Assembly: GCA_027858965.1 (NCBI GenBank)
Contig: JAQIBS010000074.1
Location: 1-39,194 of the forward strand
From: Kiritimatiellia bacterium
GTDB lineage: Bacteria; Verrucomicrobiota; Kiritimatiellia; RFP12; UBA1067
Direction: 5' to 3'
Length of the DNA: 39,194 bases
Part shown: in pieces, positions 1 to 6,696 of the stretch
Numbering within the stretch: the first letter of the stretch is position 1
Layout of the letters: the number at the start of each line of letters is the position of its first letter
Position numbers and translations under genes: made by a program
Notes under the pieces: generated by a model
What the model was told of the DNA's origin: nothing
The model's database searches: none
What the model saw: only the letters and a program-made list of their open reading frames with translations

Positions 1-1
1 A

Positions 2-31
2 TGTCCGGTCCTGATATAGGTTGTCACTTTG
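2..31 (+). repeat. Left terminal inverted repeat of the IS
   Basis: Begins TGTCCGGTCCTGA and continues to GTTGTCACTTT at 20-30. It pairs with 1471-1502 with a few mismatches and one 1-base gap. The inner 11 bases are identical in both ends. Confidence 0.75.
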
Positions 32-48
32 GGAAGGAAAACACCAAA

Positions 49-450
49 GTGAATAAGAATGGAACACAATACAGCGAGGCTTTCAAACAACAAGTAGTTG
101 ACGCGATTGCCAAGGGAAAATATACTTCAGTTCATCAAGCCCAAAAAGCATGTGGAGTTGGAGGAACGGATACGGTAAAGCGATGGGTAATAAAATACGG
201 CAGAGATGATCTTCTGCCGAAAAGAATAAGGATTGAGACAGTGAAAGAAGTAGACAGGTTAAAGGAGGCCAATAAGCGGATCAAGGATCTGGAGGCAGCC
301 TTGGCAGACGCACATATTGACAATTGCCTGGAGCATGCATTCCTTGAAATTGCGTGTGAACGTATTGATGTGGATATAAATGACTTTAAAAAAAAACACG
401 CATTGACGCTGTCGGACGTACGAAAGATGCGGGGGCACAAATGCGCGTAA
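49..450 (+). CDS. IS3-family transposase OrfA (helix-turn-helix protein)
   Basis: OrfA binds the ends of the element. The protein has an N-terminal helix-turn-helix (residues about 8-60 from the GTG start, including SEAFKQQVVDAIAKG and a VKRWVIKYG recognition segment) and a C-terminal helical part with a leucine-type zipper (VDRLKEANKRIKDLEAALAD), the usual OrfA plan. I prefer the GTG at 49, which has a GGAAGGAA ribosome site at 32-39. The in-frame ATG at position 1 would lie outside the left inverted repeat. A run of nine A residues (388-396) near the end is a likely slippage site: a -1 shift there enters the frame of the second gene, which is open from 390. This would give an OrfAB fusion transposase. 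Confidence 0.8.
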   Translation: MNKNGTQYSEAFKQQVVDAIAKGKYTSVHQAQKACGVGGTDTVKRWVIKYGRDDLLPKRIRIETVKEVDRLKEANKRIKDLEAALADAHIDNCLEHAFLEIACERIDVDINDFKKKHALTLSDVRKMRGHKCA

Positions 451-1274
451 AGATATCAATCATAAGCCTTTGCGGCAAAACGGATATGACACCTCAGAAC
501 TTCTATAAAGGCAAGAAACAGCGTAGCCGGCAAGAAGTAGATGCCAACTTGATTGAAGATCTGGTTAAGCAAGAGCGAGCTTTACAACCTCGGCTGGGCG
601 GCAGAAAGCTTTACAAGATGTTAAAGCATCACTTCGATGAAGCAGGAGTTCATATAGGACGGGACCGATTTTTTGAAGTTCTCAAGGATAAGGGATTACT
701 GGTGGATCCATTGCCAAAATCCCCTCGTACGACAAATAGCTACCACAGCCTTCCTGTTTACATGAATGAGTTTAAAAAGATGGAGTTAAGTGGGCCGAAC
801 CAGGCATGGGTAAGCGACATTACTTACGTTCGTACATCTGAAGGCTTTCTGTACTTAAGTTTGATAACGGATGCGTATTCCCGCAAAATAGTAGGCTTTC
901 ATGCCGGAGATACTTTGGAAACAATAGGATGTTTAAATGCATTAAGGAATGCACTGGGCGAACTTCCTGAAGGGGTTTGTCCGCTTCATCATTCGGACCG
1001 AGGTAGCCAGTACTGTTCGCATTTATACACGAAGGAGTTATTGGCCAGAGGCTTAAGAATCAGCATGACAGAAGAACTTCATTGCTATGAAAATGCCCTA
1101 GCAGAGAGAGTTAACGGTATTTTAAAGCAGGAATATTACATTGGAGCTTGTTTTAAGACTAAGAGACAGGCCATTAAAGCAATTAAGCAGGCCGTAATGC
1201 TGTACAACACGAGAAGGCCTCACACTGCGCTGGAATACGAAACCCCGGCAGAGGTTCACAACAAACCCGCATAA
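441..1274 (+). CDS. IS3-family transposase OrfB (DDE integrase core)
   Basis: This is the catalytic part of the transposase. It has an HTH_21-like region (about residues 35-85) followed by an rve integrase core. The catalytic triad is visible: D126 in WVSDITYV, D186 in HHSDRGSQY, and E222 in NALAERVNG; the C-terminal YNTRRPHTALEYETPAEV motif is typical of the family. The frame is -1 relative to OrfA and overlaps it by ten bases, so it is probably made mainly as an OrfAB fusion by slippage at the A-run at 388-396, though the ATG at 441 could also be used. No stop or missing catalytic residue is seen, so the element may still be active. Confidence 0.88.
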   Translation: MRVKISIISLCGKTDMTPQNFYKGKKQRSRQEVDANLIEDLVKQERALQPRLGGRKLYKMLKHHFDEAGVHIGRDRFFEVLKDKGLLVDPLPKSPRTTNSYHSLPVYMNEFKKMELSGPNQAWVSDITYVRTSEGFLYLSLITDAYSRKIVGFHAGDTLETIGCLNALRNALGELPEGVCPLHHSDRGSQYCSHLYTKELLARGLRISMTEELHCYENALAERVNGILKQEYYIGACFKTKRQAIKAIKQAVMLYNTRRPHTALEYETPAEVHNKPA

Positions 1275-1314
1275 GGAAAAGCTTGGTTGATTTAAAAAGA
1301 CAGGATTAAAGAAC

Positions 1315-1392
1315 CTTATCCCAGCTGCCGCGCTCTCCGCTTGCCCTTCGGGCACCCTGCGGGACGCTGGAGAGCGCGGCAGCTGGGATAAG
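1315..1392. repeat. Large perfect palindrome inside the IS tail
   Basis: Bases 1315-1338 are the exact reverse complement of 1369-1392 (24 bp stem, GC-rich centre GCTGCCGCGCTCTCC). The 30-base loop holds two small hairpins of its own (GCCCTTCGGGC and CCCTGCGGG), so the fold is cruciform-like. A second hairpin follows at 1399-1423 (GCCTGA pairing with TCAGGC around GCGAAGC). No poly-T follows, so it is not a plain intrinsic terminator. It resembles REP/MITE-type palindromes. Confidence 0.8.
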
Positions 1393-1470
1393 CAAGGAGC
1401 CTGATGAGCGAAGCGAGTCAGGCATCGGTCGAACCCCTTGGGGCACAGAAATGAATGAGAGATACAACAA

Positions 1471-1502
1471 CAAAAGTGACAACTTTTTTTCAGGACGCGA
1501 CA
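1471..1502 (-). repeat. Right terminal inverted repeat of the IS
   Basis: Read on the minus strand it starts TGTCGCGTCCTGA, has seven A residues, then GTTGTCACTTTT, matching the left end. The element therefore ends at the CA at 1501-1502. Confidence 0.75.
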
Positions 1503-1649
1503 GCGAAGCGGAAGGGCGCGTATCGGTAAATAAAATGCAGTTCGAGTAGCGAGACCGATAGCGATTCCGATACCGAATAATGAAATCACGTTAAACTAAG
1601 ATTTTAACTGCGCTTTTTATGTTTAGCTCGCGTGATCCAATTAATCCTG

Positions 1650-1688
1650 CTATTCGGCTCATAAACGGCTTGATTGTGAGCCGAATAG
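1650..1688. repeat. Perfect 12-bp inverted repeat
   Basis: CTATTCGGCTCA (1650-1661) is the exact reverse complement of 1677-1688, with a 15-base loop. It lies just left of the direct repeats at 1698-1733. No poly-T tail follows, so a terminator is not obvious. Confidence 0.7.
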
Positions 1689-1697
1689 GGTGTGTGA

Positions 1698-1733
1698 TTG
1701 CACAAATCGTCCGGTTCTTGCACAGATTGTCCG
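1698..1733. repeat. Tandem direct repeats, possible remnant transposon end
   Basis: TTGCACAAATCGTCCG (1698-1713) and TTGCACAGATTGTCCG (1718-1733) are direct repeats 20 bases apart with 13 of 16 bases equal. Several direct repeats close to a TG tip are typical of IS21-family ends; the IS21 link is from memory and not proven here. No transposase of that family is in the window. Confidence 0.5.
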
Positions 1734-1835
1734 TTGAACCGCGGGGTTATCAATAGTATGCTTTAAATGCTGGTAGCAAAAAGCATAGCAACCTACAAGC
1801 TAAACGCCTCTATCTGCAAGCCGTTATCACTCCAA

Positions 1836-1883
1836 CTCCCTATCCCCTTCAGCTCCCTAACCCCTTCAACTCCCTATCCCCTA
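1836..1883. repeat. 17-bp tandem repeat, about 2.8 copies
   Basis: Units are CTCCCTATCCCCTTCAG (1836-1852), CTCCCTAACCCCTTCAA (1853-1869) and a partial CTCCCTATCCCCTA (1870-1883). The last three bases are the stop codon of the minus-strand sialidase gene. Related pyrimidine-rich stretches occur at about 4598-4640 and 27545-27592. Confidence 0.75.
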
Positions 1884-3044
1884 TTTCACTCTCCACTTTG
1901 TGCCCATCAGAGATGTTTTTTCTCCTTTTTTTTCAGCCTGGTAATAGATTGTGAGGATTGAGCCGTCCGGTAATTCAGTAGAGGCGGGATAGCCGAGATC
2001 ACCACTAAAGTGACCGGCCAGCTTGATTTCATTTGCCACATCCCATGTCCGTCCCTGGTCATCGCTGATGCAGGCGTATTCGCCGAAAGCGTCAAACCGG
2101 CGACCATATACGTTGATGATCTTGCCGTTACGAAGGCGGATCAGGTGTGGTGGCAATCCGGCCATAGGACTCTTTTCCATGACTGTCCAGCTTTTGCCGC
2201 CATCGCTGCTTTCGGATTGCAGCATGGGGTAGCCCGTTCCGTGATAACGAATTAATGCAACGATCCTTCCATCCGTTGTTTCAACTGCATGTGGTTCGTG
2301 ATACATCTTTAGCTTCTTTTCGCCTGGCAGAGGTTTTATCTCGGATATTTTCTGCCAGCTCTTGCCTGAATCTCGCGACTCTTCTACGGAGATAACACAG
2401 TCATTGTCTCTATAGAAGCGTCCTACATAGAGGAGGCGTCCGTCTTTAAGAAGAATGGGTCCGTGAGGTGTTGATCCCTTGGTCATGACTGCTTTTTCCC
2501 ATGTTTTGCCGCCGTCTGTTGAGCGGGTGGTGAACGCTCCAAGATCTTCAGGTTTTACTAAATCACGGATTTTTTCGTCATGAAGCCGCCAGAAGAATTG
2601 CGGAGAGTCAGGTTTGATCTTTTTCCCTTCGCAGATTTGCTGAAGATATGCTGTAGAGGTAAACCATGTCACCAGCAGGGTGCCATCGGGTAGTTCCATG
2701 ATTCCTGCATCACGGTCATCAAGTATTGTATTGCAGATGGTAACGGGGGGACTCCATGTTTCGCCCATATCCGTGCTTCTGACCAGTTGGACTTTGCCCC
2801 ATGGACAGATGTGCCCATCACGATCTCCTGAAAAAACCGCCAGTAATTCGCCGTTCTTTCGCAGACATACAGTTGGCCATCCAATATATCGTCCAGGTTC
2901 TTTGCAGAGAACTTTTGTCCAGATTAGCTCTGCTCTTTTCTGTTGTTTTGCCGCCCCGTGTATATCGGACGGCGCTTTATCCTGCGCGTGTCCAATGCCG
3001 ATTCCGAGGAGTATTGCGATACTCCAAATTGCTGTTTGTTTCAT
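1881..3044 (-). CDS. Secreted sialidase-like (BNR/Asp-box) beta-propeller protein
   Basis: A 387-residue exported protein of the sialidase superfamily. It starts with a signal peptide ([20 protein letters not shown]). Five Asp-box motifs are visible: [32 protein letters not shown] and SDDQGRTW, the mark of a six-bladed propeller. An early YIGWPTV...[19 protein letters not shown] stretch is typical of exo-alpha-sialidase-like proteins of PVC bacteria; its true substrate cannot be told from sequence. The ATG at 3044-3042 is chosen because the ribosome site GGGAGGT precedes it and the signal peptide begins there. The frame is open for another 129 codons upstream, through a remnant of sstT, with no stop between. 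The TAG stop lies in the last unit of a 17-bp tandem repeat. Confidence 0.85.
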   Translation of the reverse strand: MKQTAIWSIAILLGIGIGHAQDKAPSDIHGAAKQQKRAELIWTKVLCKEPGRYIGWPTVCLRKNGELLAVFSGDRDGHICPWGKVQLVRSTDMGETWSPPVTICNTILDDRDAGIMELPDGTLLVTWFTSTAYLQQICEGKKIKPDSPQFFWRLHDEKIRDLVKPEDLGAFTTRSTDGGKTWEKAVMTKGSTPHGPILLKDGRLLYVGRFYRDNDCVISVEESRDSGKSWQKISEIKPLPGEKKLKMYHEPHAVETTDGRIVALIRYHGTGYPMLQSESSDGGKSWTVMEKSPMAGLPPHLIRLRNGKIINVYGRRFDAFGEYACISDDQGRTWDVANEIKLAGHFSGDLGYPASTELPDGSILTIYYQAEKKGEKTSLMGTKWRVK

Positions 3045-3431
3045 TTTATTACCTCCCTTTATTACATGATGCGAAGCCGCTGCGGAAAATACCACATCAG
3101 TAGAGCTGTTAAGCGCGGTCGCGGCGGAGTCCTGAATAACCCCGATAATAAACCCGATGGCCACCACCTGCATAGCAATATCATTATCAATGCCGAATAA
3201 ACTGCAGGCCAAAGGGATCAGTAGTAACGAACCGCCAGCCACACCAGAAGCACCACAGGCCGAGACCGAGGCGATAATGCTCAGAAGAAGCGCTGTGGCG
3301 ATATCTATTTTGATGTTCAGAGTATGAGCTGCGGCAAGTGTCAGCACTGTAATGGTAATTGCAATAATGATTTGGTTGATTAAATCGACGGATTGTAATT
3401 TCTTTAACAGAGTACTTTCTGAACTTGGCAT
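3045..3431 (-). pseudogene. sstT: Internally deleted sstT (Na+/serine-threonine symporter) remnant
   Basis: The first about 23 residues ([16 protein letters not shown]) resemble the N-terminus of SstT, a DAACS-family serine/threonine:Na+ symporter. The next residues ([17 protein letters not shown] onward through [35 protein letters not shown] and [14 protein letters not shown]) match its last about 100 residues. Roughly 280 central residues are missing, in frame. The remnant has lost its stop codon and reads straight into the sialidase gene, giving a possible 516-residue fusion from 3431 to 1881. It cannot transport; it may only serve as a leader or a membrane-anchored extension. Recognition is by recall of the E. 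coli protein. Confidence 0.8.
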
Positions 3432-3535
3432 AACCAGCCTTTTATTAGAATTTTAACGGGATTCTCTTTTGTTTCAAAAATACGCATGATTAGATTGCCG
3501 TCAATCTCATCAGCCTTTATTGATCTGAAACTCAT
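3404..3535 (-). pseudogene. Short ORF resembling the start of a flavin reductase-family protein
   Basis: Forty-three codons from an ATG at 3535 read MSFRSIKADEIDGNLI and then lose any familiar pattern before stopping at 3404. The start resembles N-termini of flavin reductase-like (FMN-binding split barrel) proteins, where a typical pattern is MSFKxIKxEEIxxNxxKMIG. The frame overlaps the start of the sstT remnant. It is probably a truncated gene; it could also be chance. Confidence 0.3.
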
Positions 3536-3591
3536 AAATTATCTTCTTTGCTTGTTATACTAACATAGGCTATATGAATTTTCCATCTAGT

Positions 3592-4467
3592 TTAAGGTGA
3601 TTTTGCGATGGTAAATAGGGCTCGAACAGCGGGACGTTTGTGGTTGCGCTTTGTTGTGCATAGCCCGACGACGAAGGGTTTGAGTTTAGGGGCGTTTTTA
3701 ATTATTTGAACATTATCTCTGAAGGGGCTGCGCTCCAGCGCAAGTTTTGGAACTACTCCAACCCCTGAACCAAGGCGAACCATCGCAATGAGTCCCTCGT
3801 TGCCAGAGACCTCTGTGGATATGAGAGGCTTTATTGCATTTTTGTTGAGCCAGCCATCCAGCCGCGTTCGCGCAGCCCCTGATAGCGGTAGTACGAGGGG
3901 GAGCTTTGAAAAATTAAGCTGTGAATTATGATTGATCTCAAAGGCATAGGGTTGCTTCGGGGCAATAAAAACGAGCGGTGTTTTAATAAGGGGGAGGAAC
4001 TCCAGAGAGGTGTGAACTTTGTCAGGCTCTGCAACAACAGCGATGTCAATCTCTCCACTGAGTAACTTCTCAATGCCTTGTTCAGCCGCACCTGTGCTCA
4101 AATCTAATTGAACCGCAGGGTGCTCGCGACGGTATGATTCGATTAGCTCGGGTAGCAGGCTGTAGACGGCTGTGATTGATGCGTATACCGATATGTGACC
4201 GGATATCTCGTTGTTACTGTTGAGTGATTCAGTGAATTCACTCCAGTTTTGCACTGCTCTCCGCGAGTAATCCAGTAGTGCTACGCCTGCCTTTGTAAGA
4301 ATCACGCTACGGTTGTCACGGAGAAAGAGCTGTTGGTCAAGCTGCTCTTCGAGCCGCTGGATTAAGCGTGATAATGCCGATGCACTCATATTGCAAGCGC
4401 GGCTGGCTTTGCCGAAGTGTAGCAGCTCTGCTGTTTTGATAAATGCGGTTAAAGTATAAATGTCCAT
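3592..4467 (-). CDS. ilvY: IlvY, LysR-type activator of ilvC
   Basis: A 291-residue LysR-family regulator. The N-terminal helix-turn-helix covers about residues 1-60 (FGKASRACNMSASALSRLIQ, then LEEQLDQQLFLRDNRSVILT). The rest is the substrate-binding-like effector domain (VYSLLPELIESYRREHP; LSGEIDIAVVAEP; LGSGVGVVPKLALERSP). The sequence follows E. coli IlvY along its whole length, and the gene is divergent from ilvC. In E. coli IlvY binds acetolactate or acetohydroxybutyrate and turns on ilvC; that is established knowledge and the same role is inferred here. The start at 4467 lacks a strong ribosome site but fits the family N-terminus (MDIYTLTAFIKTAELLHFGKA). Confidence 0.92.
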   Translation of the reverse strand: MDIYTLTAFIKTAELLHFGKASRACNMSASALSRLIQRLEEQLDQQLFLRDNRSVILTKAGVALLDYSRRAVQNWSEFTESLNSNNEISGHISVYASITAVYSLLPELIESYRREHPAVQLDLSTGAAEQGIEKLLSGEIDIAVVAEPDKVHTSLEFLPLIKTPLVFIAPKQPYAFEINHNSQLNFSKLPLVLPLSGAARTRLDGWLNKNAIKPLISTEVSGNEGLIAMVRLGSGVGVVPKLALERSPFRDNVQIIKNAPKLKPFVVGLCTTKRNHKRPAVRALFTIAKSP

Positions 4468-4752
4468 GATTAGGTTTTTTGGTTGCTATAACATCAACTT
4501 CTGTCAAGCAATTCTCTTAGGTTGACGTGTATGCGCATTCGCCCTTCGGCAGGCTCAGAGTTGACGGGAGAAGCGCTTCCTACAAGCATTCGGTCACTTT
4601 AACCTCTTTAACTTTTTTAACCTTCAACCCTTTTAACCATAGCCTATGTGGATGTTGCGTTTCGTGCAACATTATATATTAAATAAATCAATTTAAGCAA
4701 TAGCGGAGATGTGCTAATTTAGCTGCATTTGAAACACTAAAAAGGATTTATT
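4468..4752. promoter_or_regulatory. ilvY-ilvC divergent control region
   Basis: The 285-base spacer between the divergent genes holds the operator at 4652-4672, an A/T-rich stretch just downstream of it, and a pyrimidine-rich repeat of TTTAACC-like units at about 4598-4640. A TTGACG...TATGCGCAT stretch near 4522 has a close relative at 27502 ahead of the same pyrimidine pattern. A Shine-Dalgarno AAAGGA lies at 4741-4746. Confidence 0.6.
4652..4672. promoter_or_regulatory. Likely IlvY operator
   Basis: ATGTTGC and GCAACAT form a perfect 7-bp inverted repeat around a 7-base spacer. The layout fits the T-N11-A type site of LysR regulators, and it lies about 80 bases ahead of ilvC. Binding by IlvY is inferred from position and symmetry. 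Confidence 0.7.
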
Positions 4753-6228
4753 ATGGGACAGAACTATTTTAATACGCTACCGTTGCGTCGTCAGATTCAA
4801 GAGGCAGGAACTTGCCGTTTTATGGATGGGGCAGAGTTCAGTGCAGGTTGCGAGTGTGTAAAAGATAAGAAGATCGTAATCGTTGGTTGCGGTGCACAGG
4901 GTTTGAATCAGGGGTTGAACATGCGTGACAGCGGGCTGGATATCTCTTATGCACTGCGGGATGCTGCTATTACTGAGAAACGCCAGTCATTTAAGAATGC
5001 ATCTGAGAATGGGTTTTCTGTTGGAACATACAGCGATATGCTGCCTACTGCGGATATAGTAATGAACCTGACTCCTGATAAGCAGCACAGCGCTGTTGTT
5101 GAGAGAGTCATTCCGTTCATGAAGCAGGGCGCTACATTCAGCTATGCGCATGGTTTTAATATTGTTGAAGAGGGTGTAAAGATCAGAGAAGATCTGACGG
5201 TGATTATGGTTGCCCCAAAATCACCTGGATCTGAGGTGCGTGAGGAGTACAAACGCGGTTTTGGTGTTCCGACCTTGATTGCAGTACACAGCGAAAATGA
5301 TCCTGAGACGGAGGGACTTGAGATTGCCAAAGCCCTATGTGTTGCGCAGGGTGGCCACCACGCCGGTGTTCTGGAATCATCTTTTGCCGCTGAAGTTAAA
5401 TCTGATTTGATGGGAGAACAGACCATTCTTTGCGGAATGTTGCAGGCTGGTTCGCTGCTTTGCTATGACAAGATGACAGCCGAGGGTATCGATCCTGCTT
5501 ATGCTGTTAAGCTCATCCAGTATGGTTGGGAGACCATCACCGAGGCTCTTAAGCAGGGAGGTATTACCAATATGATGGATCGCCTTTCTAATCCTGCAAA
5601 AATCCGCGCCTTTGATTTGGCTAAAGAGATGAAACAGATTATGCATCCGCTCTTTTTAAAGCACATGGATGATATTTTCACCGGTGAATTCTCGCGTGTT
5701 ATGATGGAGGATTGGGCTAATGATGATGTTGATTTACTGAAGTGGCGTGAAGAGACAGGCAAAACAGATTTTGAATTAACTGCTGCTGCTACTGATGCTG
5801 AGATTACGGAACAGGAGTATTTTGACAAGGGTATCCTGATGGTTGCTATGGTTAAAGCGGGGGTCGAGTTGGCCTTTGATGCCATGGTTGAGTCTGGCAT
5901 CAAGGATGAGTCAGCATACTATGAATCTCTGCATGAGACACCGTTGATTGCTAACACAATTGCACGTAAAAAACTATATGAGATGAATCGCATTATCTCT
6001 GATACCGCTGAGTATGGTTGCTATCTTTTTGCACATGCTGCTATCCCAATGCTGAAAGACTTTATGGCATCAGTTTCTACTGATGTAATAGGTAAGGGTC
6101 TTGATCTTGTTGATAATGGTGTTGATAACAAAGAGCTTGTGACTATAAATGCTGAGATTCGCTACCATGAGGTAGAGTTGATCGGTGAGGAGTTGCGCGC
6201 TGCTATGGGCAATATGAAGGCTCTTTAA
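4753..6228 (+). CDS. ilvC: Ketol-acid reductoisomerase, long class II form
   Basis: IlvC converts acetolactate or acetohydroxybutyrate into the dihydroxy acids of valine and isoleucine synthesis, using NADPH and Mg2+, in the cytoplasm. At 491 residues it is the long class II type, as in E. coli. The Rossmann NADPH motif is [13 protein letters not shown] (about residues 43-55), and [18 protein letters not shown] follows in the nucleotide domain. Helical knotted domains carry [19 protein letters not shown] and, in the duplicated C-terminal half, [20 protein letters not shown]. Ribosome site AAAGGA at 4741-4746 fits the ATG at 4753. No other ilv or leu genes lie nearby. Confidence 0.96.
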   Translation: MGQNYFNTLPLRRQIQEAGTCRFMDGAEFSAGCECVKDKKIVIVGCGAQGLNQGLNMRDSGLDISYALRDAAITEKRQSFKNASENGFSVGTYSDMLPTADIVMNLTPDKQHSAVVERVIPFMKQGATFSYAHGFNIVEEGVKIREDLTVIMVAPKSPGSEVREEYKRGFGVPTLIAVHSENDPETEGLEIAKALCVAQGGHHAGVLESSFAAEVKSDLMGEQTILCGMLQAGSLLCYDKMTAEGIDPAYAVKLIQYGWETITEALKQGGITNMMDRLSNPAKIRAFDLAKEMKQIMHPLFLKHMDDIFTGEFSRVMMEDWANDDVDLLKWREETGKTDFELTAAATDAEITEQEYFDKGILMVAMVKAGVELAFDAMVESGIKDESAYYESLHETPLIANTIARKKLYEMNRIISDTAEYGCYLFAHAAIPMLKDFMASVSTDVIGKGLDLVDNGVDNKELVTINAEIRYHEVELIGEELRAAMGNMKAL

Positions 6229-6242
6229 TCACGTTTTTTTAT

Positions 6243-6620
6243 TTGTCCACAAAGAACACATGGAACGCAGAGGCGCAGAGTGACGAGTGGCAGGAAGGCA
6301 GTTACATTGAGCCGAACGAGGAATTCGGCTTCGGGATGTACGACGCCTTGCGCGACGCGTTCTGCGTGCCTGCGAAAGGCGACGAGCGGATGAAGCTCCT
6401 CTGGGGAACGGAGACGACGCCGCTGTTCTCGAAGGACTTCGTGGTGAACGACGCGAGCATGGCCGCTCTCCCGATCAGGACGGACGGCAAATGGCACACG
6501 TATTCGGTTCCCCTCGCCGCTAACCCGAGTTGGACTGACAGGGTGAACGAAATCTGGTTCGATCCGGTGAACCTCAATGCGGCGTACGTGGACATCAAGT
6601 GGATGCGCTTCGAGGAGTAG
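6243..6620 (+). pseudogene. GC-rich C-terminal fragment of a secreted carbohydrate-active protein
   Basis: The open stretch of 125 codons has no upstream domain, no signal peptide and no plausible own ribosome site. Its first codons overlap a low-complexity repeat (CACAAAGAACACATGGAACG) related to the elements at 36513 and 38126. From about residue 13 the protein reads as a beta-sandwich end (ALPIRTDGKWHTYSVPLA; WTDRVNEIWFDPVN; VDIKWMRFEE), a pattern I associate with C-terminal modules of secreted Kiritimatiellota or Lentisphaerota proteins. The GC content is clearly above that of ilvC next to it. I read it as a remnant or a transferred scrap; a small free-standing protein is possible but less likely. 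Confidence 0.5.
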
Positions 6621-6631
6621 AACCCCGTGGA

Positions 6632-6668
6632 GGTGACATTATATCAAAGATGCTTAAATAATGTCACC
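6632..6668. promoter_or_regulatory. Inverted repeat ahead of XylR-type regulator 1
   Basis: GGTGACATTA (6632-6641) pairs perfectly with TAATGTCACC (6659-6668) across 17 bases. It lies 29 bases ahead of the regulator start, and a TATATT (-10-like) box follows at about 6684-6690. It may be an operator for self-control or a weak terminator for the fragment upstream. Confidence 0.5.
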
Positions 6669-6696
6669 CTCTCAGGGTTTATGATATATTCTGAAT

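Larger units (their letters stand above)
2..1502 (+). mobile_element. IS3-family insertion sequence
   Basis: The element carries two overlapping transposase frames (49-450 and 441-1274) in the IS3 order. Its ends match as imperfect terminal inverted repeats: the left end starts TGTCCGGTCCTGA and the right end, read on the minus strand, starts TGTCGCGTCCTGA; both then share GTTGTCACTTT after a short A/T-rich gap of 6 versus 7 bases. Both tips are TG...CA, as usual in this family. Only one base lies to the left of the tip, so the target duplication cannot be tested. The 228 bases between the second frame and the right end are far longer than typical for the family and contain a large palindrome. 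Confidence 0.85.
1503..1880. other. Non-coding region with short repeats between IS and sialidase
   Basis: No credible gene was found. The stretch holds an inverted repeat at 1650-1688, a pair of direct repeats at 1698-1733 and a pyrimidine-rich 17-bp tandem repeat at 1836-1883. It looks like a graveyard of mobile-element ends. Confidence 0.6.

Noticed and set aside
1399-1423. Hammerhead-ribozyme-like bases (CTGATGAG...CGAAG...GTC)
   Set aside because: Stem II is only two base pairs and the GAAAC core is missing; it is a simple hairpin.
1410-1440. tRNA-like GGTCGAACCCC stretch
   Set aside because: No acceptor or anticodon stem can be formed around it.
1122-1589. 155-codon minus-strand frame across the IS tail
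   Set aside because: It reads through the palindrome and the inverted repeat and has no recognisable motif.
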